From Epiperipatus broadwayi (lineage: Eukaryota > Onychophora > Udeonychophora > Euonychophora > Peripatidae): a DNA stretch of 64,000 nucleotides. Of this stretch, positions 1 through 13,704 are shown piece by piece. Each line of letters begins with the position of its first letter. Position 1 is the stretch's first letter. The stretch spans positions 1,877,273 through 1,941,272 of the forward strand of contig JAQFVV010012423.1 of the NCBI GenBank assembly GCA_028023455.1, written 5' to 3'. The position numbers were made by a program, and so were the translations under genes. Below the pieces are notes generated by a model, which was not told the DNA's origin, searched no databases, and worked only from the letters and a program-made list of their open reading frames with translations.

Positions 1-550
1 TGAATAGATAAAAATAGAAGGTTGGTAGGCAGATAGTCTGACAGACAGATTAGCCTAATTATTTTCATGAATTATAAATGTCTAAAGATTTTGAATTTTT
101 TAATGTCTGTAGGCAGGCATGAGAGTTGCCCAGCATATTAAAAGGATTTTAATCACACCGAGTCCTGTATGATTTAATGCAATTGTAAAATGATCCTTAG
201 ACCTAAAAGTTATTGAGATTTGTCAAATGAAGAGCTTAACTTGCCATTTTTGATATTAAAATATCCCATGATATTCTTGAACGACTAATCATTTGATTAT
301 TTATCTTTACTGTAGTTACACATGGTGATCAAAATTGTTCAAATACCTAACATAACATTAAAGTTGCAATAAGATACCACAGCCATTTCTGTTCTAGGTT
401 AATAATAATGAAAACATTGAGTTAATGGCTTACAATCTGGAGCACTATTCATAGTTATCAGGATTTCTAGAACCACCCACTGTTTTCTCTCATTAATAGC
501 ATTCTGTATATCATTATATATTGAAAAACTTCAAAAGCTTTTGACTTAAA
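1..550. other. AT-rich noncoding DNA
   Basis: I see no coding frame, splice-bounded exon or named repeat here. Short homopolymers and AT runs only. Confidence 0.6.
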
Positions 551-775
551 TATGTAGTAACCCAAACTTTCCAAGCACTGATTATATATATGTGTGTGGG
601 GGATGATGATCCAGACCAATTGATGAGTACTGGTTCAACATGAAATACATATATTGGAGATCATTTATCTTTTTCACATGTATGTGGTTATGTGTGCTAG
701 TAGTGTGGAGCTTGAAAATTCTGGATTCAAATCTTCGTAATTATATCTAGTTTAAAGTATATACACTATCATCAT
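551..775 (+). repeat. Family B dispersed repeat, copy 1
   Basis: This copy begins with the phrase CCAAGCACTGATTATATATA and shares a long block with 36183-36395 and 44262-44545: a GATGATGATC stretch, a CCA..TGGTT stretch, then ATTGGAGATCATTTATC and a downstream region ending in a GATTCAAATC-like box. The box resembles a tRNA B box, so the family could be a tRNA-derived SINE or a non-autonomous DNA element. No coding capacity is visible. The four-place recurrence is seen directly; the tRNA link is inference. Confidence 0.6.
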
Positions 776-3700
776 CAACCATTATCATTACACTGCAGAA
801 AATATTGCAGGAGTTATCAGATGAAAGTAGGATTAAAGATAAATGTTAACAAAACTAAAGTAATGTTTAATGGATTTTCTCAAAATACATACCATACATG
901 TATTTAAATGTTATATATAATAAATGAAAACGTAATCACTCCTTATTACATGTGTAATATAGTTATGCAGTAAAGTATATTTCTGAAGAGCAAAGACGAA
1001 TTAGTAAAATATAAGCTTTACATTCTACTATACAGGCTTGATTAAATAATCAACTGAAGTTATAATAACAAAGTATTTACAAATTTTGACCAAGAAACTC
1101 AAACTTAAGTAATATATAAAAAATGCTTTGAGAGATTAGAATAGTAATAACTGATTGATTGGGAAGCAAAGTATGAGAAACTAAGTGTAGAAACTGAATG
1201 GGAAAGGGATGAGTAACATCTATATATAGACAATTGAATAGAACTATTATCTTCAATTAAATTTGGTAATCAACATTCAATTGTCGTTCTATTAAACTGA
1301 CTTTATAACAACAAAAGCCAGTAAAGGATGAGAAAAGCAGTTTTAGTTTATTTAAAAATATTATTCAGATTAGATGTGTTTATTAAGTAACTAAAATTTT
1401 TTTTTAGCGTTCATAAAATGAATGAAATAAAAATTAAACATGGCAACTTATTAAATATTCGAATATAGCTTTAATAAATCCATCACTCAATTCAGCTTAA
1501 TTAACTCTTTTATAAAACTTTTAAATATAAATATATTTATCTCTCTACAATATCTTTTGATTAGAACAAATGACATGTGGGAATCTTCAAACAGAAAATG
1601 CAGAATATTATTTGGTAAACATAAATCAGATTTCCCATCTGTTTTTATTTAAATTTGTCCATATAGTGAGAAGAATATATAATTTTTACCAGCTTATCTA
1701 TTTTAAGCTGTGACAAACGAACTGTCTTTAAAAATGGCTCAAATATCTAAGGGATATACAATTAACAAATCATAATGTGTTCCAGACTACCTATGACTGT
1801 ACTTTTTCGACTATAAATAAAACAATCGTCTTTAATTTTAATCATTCAAAAACTATTCCCAGTCTAATTCTTATTTAAAAATATTTTCACACAACTTTTA
1901 GTAATGTCCCCCCCCCCCCATTTATTTAAATAAAAAGAAATCCTGTTAGAATACTAAAAGTCAAGAAGGAAATAAATAAAGAAATGTGAAATAAATTTTT
2001 ATATAAAGATGATTTGAATTAAGTATTGAACTTTAAATTATAAATATAGACTTATTATTAAATTAAAAATAAAGATAACCATGGGTTTCTCCATGCCTAA
2101 TAAAGATGGCATCATATTACAATTATAGTTTTTATTTTTACAGCCAGAATAATGGCAATCATTTGACCATTCAGATTAATTTGGGGGTCCTTTCCCTGTA
2201 ATTGATAATAGCTAAATACTCCAGTATTAAACATTACTGGATGACTAGTTAAATTGTTTATCTAAAGAAAAATTCTAAACTTGCATTTTTAATACATTTT
2301 TAAGTTTCACCTAATCTAGACTTGAGACACAGGTCATCCACATTGTAGGATGATGCAATAAGATATTTGCATGAGATCTTCCAAATTATTAAATGCTTAA
2401 AAATATGTAATTAGTTAAAGGGAATGAAATATTTAAATACAAGGCAGGAAATGGTATTTGGGAAATGAGTATGTAAGCTTTCAGATATGTTGAACATATC
2501 CATCATCAATAGTTTTACTTCTGAAGTGGAATTTAGATTACATTAAAATAAAAATAGAGACAAATCATAATTAAAATTTCAAATTATTTTTTTTCTTTAT
2601 CATTGCATCCTTCATTTCAATTACACATTATCGCAACCATCCAATAATTGCAGAAACAGACTACCCTCTCTCACTGTGCATGAATTTTGTGAGGAAACCC
2701 ATTTATTAAAACAGCTAGAGGTATCAAATACTTGAATCTCTCTTCCTTTATTGATGACTCAATTATTAAAAATTTATTTAGCTAATATATTTTTTCATCA
2801 TAATTTTTAGTTTAAAAACTTTTCTAATTGTATCAGAAGGTTGCAGATTTTTCACTGTGTGTACCACAGTAGGTATATCCCTAGAAAGCAAATTAAATAC
2901 TTTGTATAAATCTGTAATAAAATAGTTTTTTTTTTTGCTAAAAAGTAAACCTTAATTTGTTAAAGTTTAACTTATCTTTGCAATATATTAAGTTTTACCA
3001 TTAAAGCAATAACTGAAACATTTGCAATTACTTATTTTTAAAAAAAAACATATGAAATTACACCTTTACCTTGGTTAGTGAGGCCTTGAAAGTAAAATCT
3101 CACATAAAAATAAGCAATTATAATGAATTCCTATAAAGAAAAAAGTAATTTATTACTTTAAATTCAAAATATAAAAAAAATAATTTAAAAAATAAAGCTT
3201 AAATGGAAAAAGTGTTAATTAATGAATAACTAAGCATATTATTAAAAATAAATTACCTGTGGATAAATGTAGTGTATAAAAACATTTTAGTAATTATGAT
3301 TATAAAGAAAAAAAATTTCTATTGAAAATCCACCATTTTGCTTCTTTGATAGCTGCAGAATATTTTCTCAATCACGATTCATTGAATTAAAATAAAATAT
3401 GGAGGAAAAAATTAACCACAAAGCATATTTTAAAATTTTTTAAAAATTAACTTAACTATAGTTTAAAATGTATTTTTCATATGCTTATTTTCAATTGTTA
3501 AAGTTTTTTAATTTTGGCAATTTCTAACCAATAAGATTGAACTTTTTTTTTTTTACGGAACTGTTAATTTTTTAAAATCCGTTTTATTTTTTCCTTTCCA
3601 TAAGTGATGAGAAAAGTAATACAACTGATTATCCTAGTTTTAATAATGTTTATAGATGATTAAGCCTTATTTTTTACTTTTGCTGATCAATGTTTATAAT

Positions 3701-5129
3701 TATCTTGAATAAATCATAAACAATATATGAGGTTATTGATTTAAAATTGAAAACATAAATGATATATTAAATTTAATAATAATTTAATTTTTAGCTGCAG
3801 TCATCTTTTTTTGAAAGTAAATTACATTTATGATAACTATAATGATCACCATATTTTTGACAAATGTAAAATAATATTTGTAAAAATTTTAATCTGTAAA
3901 ATTGATTGAATGAATATAGTTTAGCTAGTAAACACATTTTGCAGCTAAATATTAATATAGTTTGTTGTTGTACATGCTCAAAGAATGATTTTGATTGTTT
4001 ACTTTGCTGAATAAAACTGCATTTTTTTGTTTTGTAGTTGTTAAAGATGAAAATTTCTTTTCCTTAATATGTGATAAATGAAAGCATTGTATGTTTTGTA
4101 AAGTCATTAGATGAAAATTAAATAAAGTACATTATTTGTATTTTAATTCAATAATCAAAACATGATATTGTATGCTATGTAATAAATAAATTTTACATTT
4201 TTAGCATGAATGTTGCCATTTTATTTTCAGAAGATATAGCTTTAATGAAATCATAATCTTATGATGTCATCAATAAAAAAGTTTCAAATATCTTTTTAAA
4301 GGTCATAATAATGAATAATCAATTTTAAATCAAAATAGTGGGTAAAAATTGATGATGATTACTATATGAATCCTTAAATAAAGGCCCATCACTACTAGGA
4401 TAAACAATAATAATGAAATATTCCTTTTATTTAAAAAGTTATTTTTTTTATTTTAAAAAGGGTTTTTTAATATATATATTCAAATTAATTTATACACTGT
4501 CAAAAATGAAAGGTTTGGCAGAAAATATTATATTGATTTTTTTTTCTAAAATAAGAACTCACTTATATCTATTAGTAATCAATATATAATTAAAAATTTA
4601 AAAGGAAAGGCATATTTTTACAATATTAACAAATAGGATTTCTCATCTGTTGACCATATACACATCAACATTATACACTATAACTATGATATATAAAAGA
4701 TTTATTAGAATTTCTTTGTCAATAGGATAGGATCAATGAACCAGTCATTGAAGAAATTTAATTTCAGTGGAAACTAAAATATTATGATTGGAATGAATAA
4801 ATGCTAGATATATTGTGCAGGCACAAAATTCAACAGAAGAAAAGTTGAAGAAAAAGTAAATCATTGAGCGTATATATTTTATAGAAATATATATTTCAAT
4901 GGAAATTCATTTGAAAAAAAATTATAAAGATTTTAGAAAAATGGAATCTCTTTTTATTACAGATTAATTCAGTGGAGCAAAACAACAAAGTTAAATTTAT
5001 CACTGTAATATATGCATTTAAATTAAACGTACATATGAAAGGGTCTTATTCTAAAATATTATTTTGTTGTTAAATCTTTAAATCTTGCTACTAATATTTT
5101 AATCATAGACGTTAGCTTGAAATGCAATC
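776..5129. other. AT-rich noncoding DNA with homopolymers
   Basis: No exon or recognisable element stands out over 4.3 kb. A run of 12 C at 1908-1919 is exceptional in DNA this AT-rich. Many poly-A and poly-T runs of 8-12 bases are present. Confidence 0.55.
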
Positions 5130-5132
5130 AAT

Positions 5133-5590
5133 TGTAACAAACTAATTAAACAGATAATGAAGGAATTTAATTAACAAAACCTAATTTAATTAAATCCCAC
5201 CTTAATTTATAAGAGTTACTCCATAAAACAAAAGAAAGCAAACTGATAAAAGAGGGGCCATTTTGAAGAGATCAACAGAGTGAGTACAGAGCATTTTTAA
5301 GTAAATTCGAGCAGAGCATCTGTTGCAAGAGAACAGCATATTACCCTCATGGAGAAAGAAGAGAAGTTAGACGTAGAAACTATACATTCAGAATTATTGT
5401 GCGAGTATTTGTTATCGTGTGTACATAGTGTATTTTTCTAACACAGCACGGCAGGAATCAGAACTTTGTATAAACTGTAAATTAGTTAGTATTGATCTGT
5501 TTTGAGAATTAAACCAACTAGTTCGCAAATTAACTTTTGTGTGCAGTAATTGAAGAATCAATATATTGCAACCACTAAAATAATTATTTT
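5133..5590 (+). other. mRNA-like or LTR-like stretch of unknown nature
   Basis: Composition is less AT-extreme than the neighbours, and the stretch holds a short frame (start ATG at 5350, about 29 codons to a TAA) with Glu/Lys-rich N-terminal residues. It opens with TGTAACAAAC and contains AATTAAA late, which could suit a solo LTR, but I could not find a convincing CA end or a target duplication. It could equally be an untranslated exon. A 19-base poly-A follows at 5665-5683. Confidence 0.2.
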
Positions 5591-5689
5591 TGTCTATCCT
5601 TAAATTTCAATCTTTTTTTTATTACTGTAATTACATTATTTTATCAAAACCCTAATCGATTTGGAAAAAAAAAAAAAAAAAAAGTTAAA

Positions 5690-6600
5690 TTATAAATTGA
5701 TATTTTGATTCCTTATCCAATTTATCTGCTAAACTTTTAATCACTTTTTTTTTCAAATAAATATTATATATTCAAATGATTTAAAATTTTAGTTTGAGTG
5801 TTGAAGCAACAGAATTGACCCCATTTCCAATGATTTTAGGTTCTAGAGTCTGCCAGTTTAGTTCAAAAAATTCATGCAAATGTAATAATCTTTTAAAATG
5901 TATTATTATATCTAATAAACATATTATAGATAATTGTTTATTTATCTAGCACTGTGTTTTAATTTGTAATAATCATTAGGAGATCTCTTCATTATCTTGG
6001 ATTGTGTTTTTTATTACTTGTTGTTGCTTATAAACTATGAAACAATATCTTATATTTCTTAAATATTAAAAACTAGTATGCCTTTTTTAAAATAGAGCCA
6101 TAACATCATCAATGTAATATTCCGAATTTCCTCTTACAATTCATACACATTGTTTTTTTAAACAATTCTCATTAATGATTTTTAATATTTGCAAAGTATC
6201 TAAAACATTGAAATGTTCAAATAACTTCTGTTAAGATGATGAAGTGTGACAACAAATCATCAGTAACGTCAATCCAATAAAATCATTTTAGTATGCTTTT
6301 AGTCCAAAGAATATAAACATGCATGCATAAATATGTGAATAATATATGGAATATTTCATTGAATAAGCATATTTAAATATGTAATAGATGCTAATATAGT
6401 TCTGGTAATTCAATTTAAAAGCACTTATTATCTTTAAGATTCATAAGTTATAAAAGGTTAAAGTTCATAAAATATTATTATGATTATCAATTAATAAAAC
6501 TTTGCCATTATGGTGCAAAAAACTGTTAGATAGAAAATTTGATCCTACATGAAGACATCCTATTATTTTTTATTTTGAATTGATACAATTTCCTTGTTTG
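5690..6600. other. AT-rich noncoding DNA
   Basis: Nothing beyond AT-rich sequence and short simple repeats is visible. Confidence 0.55.
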
Positions 6601-6607
6601 ATAGATA

Positions 6608-7834
6608 ACCACTAAATATCACATGATCACCATCTCTTATGCTAGCACATAACTGTTATTAAACAGGCAAAACTCTCCATACAGTAGGGTCACCCTGTAC
6701 CAACCCGAGTTGACAGATGTTAATGTTTATTATTTTCACTAATAAATTGTTTTTTTTTTTTATAAAAGTTGAGCAAATTGTTAAACTGAAGAAAGTGAAA
6801 CTTGTTTATATATGTGTATCACAAACTATCAACCATCATCAGTTCATTTTCATAACTAGCTAATTAAGTCTTCTTATAAAAAGGTCAATTACAAATCATC
6901 AACCACAAGTTCACATACACATAAACTTTTAAATAAGCAAAAGCATAGTAAATTATAGTTAAGAAAATCTATAAGTATTCTGCTAACTTTTTATGATAGT
7001 TAAAATAGTCTGGGGATAATATGGTTATGCATTTAAAATGTAATCATTTGTGATAAATATCAATTTTTAATTGTGTACAACATACAAAAACTTGAGAAAA
7101 AATATGAAGGCAGATTTTTGATGCCAGGATAGTAACATATTCTAAAAGAAATTGAAAATATGTAATCAAAAAGTAATATTTCATGAAGACTTAATATTGA
7201 GACATTTTGCCAGATCCCAAATATATACATATCAGTTGGTTCAGTAAAATTTTAATTTTCAATTAATTTGGAATTTTTTATTAAACGTGTGTTATAGTGA
7301 GTGGGATAATATATATCGCATACATGAAATATATGTAAAACATTTCTTTATTAGCTAATATAATGTAATAATTTTTTAAATAAGAATAATGAACTTTACA
7401 CAGAGGCAAAATTCTCCATACAGTAGTGTCATTCAGTGCAAGCCAGTGTAATCAATGAATGTAGGAAGGTTTGTGCATAAAATCTCTATCTAGTGCGTAC
7501 TCATCCAATTTCCCATAGACTAGTTTCTAACTTGTGGCTTTTATCAGTGAGGAACCTTGGATCTGAGAGCACTGTACCTAGATCTTAGGATTTAATGCAC
7601 CCCTCCAGCAGCCATCTTTTACTTTATTATCTAACTGATAAAAGCCACAAGATAGAAACTAATGTGGGATATTAGATGAGTAGGCAGTAGATAGGAATTT
7701 CATGCACAAACCTACCTGCTTCCATTGATTACTCTTGCTTGCACTGACTGTATGGAGAGTTTTGCCTCTGTGTAAACAGCTTGGGTAAGCATAAAAAATG
7801 ATGATCATGTGATGTTTAGTGGTTTAATAATGAA
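6608..7834. repeat. Family A fold-back repeat, copy 1 (nested)
   Basis: The outer ends are inverted copies of each other over roughly 75 bases: CACATGATCACCATC near 6622, a GCTAGCACATAACTG block and GGCAAAACTCTCCATACAGT, matched in reverse at 7745-7834. Inside, 7390-7548 and 7634-7777 form a second pair of arms of about 150 bases around an 85-base loop containing CTTGGATCTGAGAGCACTGT. The same blocks recur at 16768-17516, 42810-42990, 47051-47985 and 56327-56517. No transposase is present, so this is a non-autonomous fold-back or MITE-like family. Exact ends and target duplication are not settled. Confidence 0.7.
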
Positions 7835-9070
7835 CTTTGTAGTAATTTTTTTTGTGTGTGTGTAAATGTTGTTTTTGATCTTTTATGATTAAGAATCTAA
7901 AATTAAGCATTGTCTAGATAGAAATTTTGTAATTACAGTAATTGGTTAGGAATTTATAAATTAAAAGGTAGAAGTATGATGACTTATCTGAAATATTTTC
8001 TAATGTGTTAATTGAGAAGATTTTAAGAAATTCCTGTGGGTAGTTAACAATGGACAATGAGCCTTATGAAAAGCTTCCAAAAATTATTGTGATTTATTCT
8101 AATCTGAAAGCTACACTTGTCACCAATTAATTCTTTGCAATTATTACTCTGTAAGATTGTTTGACATGTGGCTGCTGCATGTATCAGTCACTGTTATAAG
8201 AACAACTACTAAAAATGAATGTACCAATCTCTCCAGTTTCAATCTGCTAGTATTTGTGGCTAAGCTTTCTAAAAGATGAACTCACTCCATTAATGAACTT
8301 TATTCTCCAGCATGATCTAAATTCCTAGAAAAGCTGACCTGATATCAACCTCAACATTGAAGCATCTCTCAATCAACTCCTCCAGAAACTTTGCCACAGA
8401 AAGAAATTGATATAAGTGTATTATAATTCCCAAATGTATCAAACGTTTGAACCATACATGAACTTAGAGTAATGTCAACTGTTATATATTTCAGTAAGTC
8501 ATGAGTGGTTTTGTGTTAATTTATTTATGTATATGGTATGTTAGTACTTGTTATTTAATGGCATTAATAAATAATTTTGTATGGGTATTATTACTTCATT
8601 TGTGTATGGATGTGTTAATTTCGTTATTTAGTATGTTTTATGAGTTTTTATTGAAATTTTAATACTTATTGTTTTACAAATACTTCTTGATTACATTCTG
8701 TTTGTTTTATTCTTTTATTAAAGTTTTGATAGTTCAGAATAAAAACTCTAGTTTAAATGATTAAATTGCTAGATTCTGTCCCTTCTCTTTTTGCAGGTAA
8801 TAGAAATCTAAATATTTTTTTAGCAAATGAAATATCTTAAGTATTAAAATCAAATATAAATTAAGATTCCTTTTAAATAGTGGTTCTTAATAATGTTTTA
8901 AAATTAATCTTTTTTAAATAGCGTTTAAAAACTAAACAGTTATATGTATATAGAAGTAATGATCTGCTTGTGTGTGTAGGTATAAAATTGATCAACTTAT
9001 AATTATCATTTGTTATTTATTTATCTGTAGGGCCTTTGGTTAGTTTACATTTCTACCAGGCTTATTTTCT
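7835..9070. other. Noncoding DNA
   Basis: The 8030-8420 part is less AT-rich than the surroundings and may be an old element, but no frame or domain could be recognised. Confidence 0.45.
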
Positions 9071-9074
9071 ATAT

Positions 9075-9400
9075 TATCTCTTTTAACCTGGATTATCTAC
9101 CACTTGAATTGTTATCTTTGTTACTCTCACGTAAGTATAGCTTTGGAACAACTTTCACATGTCCTTTTATATAATTATCGTTATATATTGATGAAACCTT
9201 CATTTTCTCTGGTCAGCAATATTTCTGCCAAGTTCATATTTAGATATTTTCTTTTAACCTGGGGTGTCTACCACTCAAATTGTCTTCTATTGTTCTTGTG
9301 TGGGTTAGCTTTAAAACAGATTCCCATGCCTGTTTTATATTTTCATGTATGTTTACATTTCATTAGACATGACACTTATTTTTTGAGACCCTTTTCTAAT
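9075..9400. repeat. Imperfect tandem duplication, about 172-bp period
   Basis: A block beginning TTTTAACCTGG near 9079 and continuing through TCTACCACTTGAATTGT, a GTTAGCTTT-like stretch and CATGTCCTTTTATAT is repeated in diverged form from about 9250. The 117-codon open frame across it (9104-9457) shows no recognisable domain, and the duplication explains its length, so I do not call it a gene. Confidence 0.5.
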
Positions 9401-9459
9401 GGTATGGGTCTGGCTACCCACATGAGCCTTAGTAGAGAATGTATACATAATAGTTGATT

Positions 9460-12019
9460 GTATAATAAATTATACAAAGATTTAAATGACAATATAGTTG
9501 TTCTTTCAAAGTTTATACACACCAATCATAGGAAAAACATTTTCAAAGACTATTTCATTATTGTAATCAATAAAGGGAAGTTAAAAGAAGTTAAAATGTT
9601 GTCTATTTAAATTACACTGTACTCAATTTTAACACCATCCACAAAAGAATTGTTTATTCTTATTATTTGTTTTCTTTTATTTTCTTTTATTCATTACTTA
9701 ATAAACATTGTTATGAACAGTTCAATTTGTCTAATGTTTGCTGTTGCCTATCTATCAATTCTTTATTAGAATAAGAATCTCTTTCTTATCCTGATCTAGC
9801 AGCAGTAATTTATTCTTATGTTAAGGAATAGGTATAATCATCTTTGGTTAATGTCTGGTCACCTAAAATAAATTTTCTAGGCTAACATGGTGACAGATTT
9901 AATGTCTAAGCATGATTATATTTCTTACTTGATGTAACATCATATTGTATATCAATATCATCTACATGACACACATGTTTGTTAAGAATCTTAATATATA
10001 CATAAACTGTATAAGTATGCAATGTTTTGAAATTCTGTATAACAGCCAAAGCCAAAACATTGGCATTCCTTTACTAAAAAATTGATTTACAAAAAAGAAA
10101 AATGAAATTTAAAAATGACTGTTTTAATAACAGTGCAATTTAAATAACTCTATCTTAATATAGAAATATATCTTCAGAATAGAGTTTTTTCATTAAATTA
10201 AATTATTAAAATATGATAATTTTTTTTATTTTTCTCAGCTCTATACAAATATAAAATCAAAACATTAGTCTTCTAATGTTGAATGTTTATCTTCAAAATG
10301 TAAACCAAAAAGAATCAGGAAGTGCCATTTTTATACTACACCAATTTTTGATAAAGTATGCAAACAATCCTCAGTTTTTAGTATGAATTTTTTACAACTT
10401 AATAATACAAAAATGACAAATAAATGTTAATATCCAATACATTTTTAAATGTATTTTTTAATCAATTTTTTAAAAGTATTACAGATATTGACTAATAAAT
10501 TAAACAAGTTTTGAAGTATTTTTATTTTTACCATCATTTTTATAATATACAAAAAATATTGCAACTTTTATTACTGTACTGTATTCGAATTTCTGCCACT
10601 TACGGAGGGAATTTTTTTTCATAATCAAATAAATGTAATTAACTAGTTCAAATTTATAAATTTTTGTTTAAAGTTACATTTAAATTATGCTAATATATTG
10701 TATTTAATTTTTAAACATTTTCCATTTCATCTGTGCATTTCTGAAAATTTTGTGAATCAAAAATGAGACTTAAACCTAGGTTTCTGGATTAATGGCCAGC
10801 TACCCATTTCTTTGTATGCATATTTATGCATGTGTAATTTCTGTAAAAACACTCAAACTGGATCATTTAGGATAAATTGTATATTCACAAAACACTAATA
10901 AAATTTAACAGTATAACATTCTAATAATAACATTAAACTTTTTTCTGTATATATATAGAGAGAATATTATAATAACATAGACAATATTTTGAGCCTTTTA
11001 AAGTTTAGATATCATATTTAGGTAACCATACTGGAAATATAACAAGAATTTAAATGCCCACTTATCAGTTTTTAAATATACCATTGTATAATAATCATTT
11101 CCAGTTAATAGAAACACTATAACAGCACTCATTGGTTTTAGATTACACAACCATGACTTTTCTGAAGTATTCATGAGCATCTTTATGTATAAATTTGTTT
11201 GCAGCATTTAAAGGTATAGCTGTAGAAGTTTCCCAAACTACAAAATTATTAAATATTATGCTTAATATTTTTAATATTATTTATTTTTATGATAGCCTAT
11301 TCATAGTAGTCATGCTAGAAAAAAAAATCATAGACAGGGCTTCAAAAATAACTGTGATTTCTCCTCGGCTAAAAAAAAAAAAAAATAGTAAGAAAAAAAT
11401 TGCATATTAACATAAATAAAATATTAGAATAAATAAATACACATTTATTGACAAAATTGAATTTTTAAAAAAAAATCTCATTCAGCATTTATATTTTCAA
11501 TTATTGTTCATATAAGGTTTATGAATCTCTCTCATGAAATATCTGTCATAAATACATCTAAATGAAGTTACATTTAGTATTGGCAATAGTCTGATTTTAT
11601 TAACAAATCAGGTCAGGGATGGCCCATTAAATTTTTAAGCAATAATACTTTATTACAGTATTGCAGCCAAGAAATAAACAATGAAAATAAAACAGCATTT
11701 CTAATTTTATAACCACACAACCATTTTATTTTTCCATACCAATAATTGTTAAAAGATGGAATGTATTTTTTGTTTTTACTGATTGCTGTTTAACATATAA
11801 TATCTGTAGTAGATTAACCTTTACTTTTTATTTAAATTTTTATACCCATGGCAATTCGAAAAATACATATTTTATATATATTTAACACTAACACCTACTG
11901 TGATAAATATTTAAAATAATATTTCTTATATTATTTTATTAAATTTTTCTGTACTAAATATTTATATATTAATTTATAAATGTTAATTACAAGAAAAAAC
12001 CAGAACATTTTATTGCTTA
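9460..12019. other. AT-rich noncoding DNA
   Basis: No exon, transposon protein or structured repeat was recognised. Short overlapping frames near 11.0-11.4 kb look like chance frames in AT-rich DNA. Confidence 0.55.
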
Positions 12020-12027
12020 CCCTAAAT

Positions 12028-12522
12028 CAGGGGTAGGCAAATAGCAGCCTGAGGGCCACATGTGGCCCACTAAGAGATTTTATGTGGCCCACCAAGACAA
12101 TCAGAAAAATCTGCCTTGAACTAAGATTTTTTTTCCGTGCACAACTGAAGATTCTTCTCATATTTTTCACTAGGATGGCTGCGTCAATACACATGCACAT
12201 TGTAGATACAATGTGCAGTGCTTTTCCAGTTGATGTGGTTAATTTCAATTTTGTCTTTGCATTAGCAAATATATACATTTCCAACTTTAGTGAAACCGTA
12301 AACTCTCTGAAAAAAATGTAAAATTGGTGATGAATGTCATGAGATTAATGAAGAATGGACAAACAAATATTTTCTTGGTAATATAGGGAATAAAGCAGTG
12401 TGTGTATTGTGACATGGAAAAAGGTGCAGCCCTCTGCTAACCTTTGCTTCCACAAAGTGGCCCCCGATGCAGCCTTCCACCAACTTCTGTGGCCCCCTAG
12501 CCAAAACAATTGCCCACTCCTG
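12028..12522. mobile_element. Non-autonomous hAT-type DNA transposon
   Basis: The left end reads CAGGGGTAGGCAAAT and the right end, reversed, reads CAGGAGTGGGCAATTG. These match the CAG-GGT-GGGCAA style of hAT termini, and the GGCCACATGTGGCCCAC block next to the left end is common in such elements. The element is flanked by an 8-base duplication, CCCTAAAT (12020-12027) and CTCTAAAT (12523-12530), differing at one base; 8 bp is the usual hAT target size. At 495 bp it has no room for a transposase, so it needs one in trans. Open frames on both strands inside it are incidental. Confidence 0.85.
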
Positions 12523-12530
12523 CTCTAAAT

Positions 12531-13572
12531 GAATACAATAAAAATTTATTCACTCTGAAAAGAAACTAGAATAGGTCAACATACCATGCCAAATAACTAT
12601 TGATGTTGTGGGAGCAACTCCAATAGTGCTATTTATGTGTATTAATAAAAGCAAATGAATCCCAGGAAACTTGCTGAAACTCACAAAATATGGTATTTCT
12701 GGCATTGCCATAATTAGCAGCATCTTTGAATAGAGTCTTAAGCATTGCTTAAAATAATTGTTTTTAAAAACAGTTTAATTAGTTGAATTTAGATAATAAT
12801 TACACAAAATATTAAATGATTGTTATATTATTGACATTTTCAAGCACAAATTTAATAATTTTTTTTTTCTGGAGGTGCTTTGTAGCAATACATTGTTTAT
12901 GGACCAGTCATCATTGAATCATATGCTATTGTTTATAAGATCATAAATTAGTTCTTAGAAGCTTATTGATCTTAAGTACATGCATATGAACTATAATTAC
13001 AGAGGAGCAGAAAGGATCGAATCTGCTCCGGTTAACAGGTCTAGGGAAATCCTTGATTGCCTCTATATTATACATTTATATACAAATTTTTTGCAATCCC
13101 TATTATCTACTCTTACTTGGAATAAATACTTATTTCAAATGTGAAATGAGAAATTATTAAATTAATTTGGTGAAACAAATTTATGACTGACATAAGCCAT
13201 AAGCTAGCATTAACTCCATAGTTTTGTTATCCAAATCTCAACTTGAGAATAGAACTTGATTTATCATATAAAATAGTAATGACGTGGATTTGACACATAT
13301 ATGAATTTTGTGTTTTTAAAAAGTTCCATTCACTTAAAATCAAATTTCAACTAATGCCAGAGGAGTGGAAATCTATTATGACATCATTGTGATAGTAATT
13401 ACTATATTGTCATAGACATTATTAGTTAATTTATTTGGATTCTTATTACATTGTCAGTCTGATCATGGTGTCTAAAAAGCAGGTGAAAATAATGTAATGT
13501 TAATCAGTTTTTATGAAATAATTACTGAATAAACCAGGGGTGGGTGTTGTATATTTAAAAAACCAATCATAA
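12531..13572. other. AT-rich noncoding DNA
   Basis: Nothing recognisable. A short self-complementary motif lies near 13005-13030 (GAGCAG...CTGCTC), too small to interpret. Confidence 0.5.
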
Positions 13573-13584
13573 ATATCTGGCCAA

Positions 13585-13704
13585 AAAGTCTTGCGTTGTT
13601 AGCCGAGAGGTATCGCAGCCACCATGCAAGCAAGTAGTTGGTTGCAGACGGTTGTGGGTTCGCGTCCCAGCCGATGCTATGACATATGGAAAATATATAT
13701 ATAT
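13585..13704 (+). mobile_element. tRNA-derived SINE, copy 1
   Basis: The body (13594-13693) holds a perfect internal pol III A box, TAGCCGAGAGG, and a B box, GGGTTCGCGTCCC, spaced as in a tRNA with a long variable arm. The D-arm phrase GCCGAGAGG resembles tRNA-Leu/Ser. It ends GACATATGGAAA followed by an (AT)n tail. A perfect 12-base duplication, ATATCTGGCCAA, flanks it at 13573-13584 and 13705-13716, which indicates target-primed insertion by a LINE enzyme. Two further copies lie at 25764-25873 (minus) and 37741-37806. Confidence 0.88.

Noticed and set aside
1908-1919. 12-base C run
   Set aside because: Unusual for the base composition, but a simple homopolymer with no linked feature.
9104-9457. 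117-codon open frame
   Set aside because: It lies in an imperfect tandem duplication, has no domain and shows no splice signals that would make it an exon.
12027-12321. Overlapping frames on both strands
   Set aside because: Both lie inside the non-autonomous hAT element.
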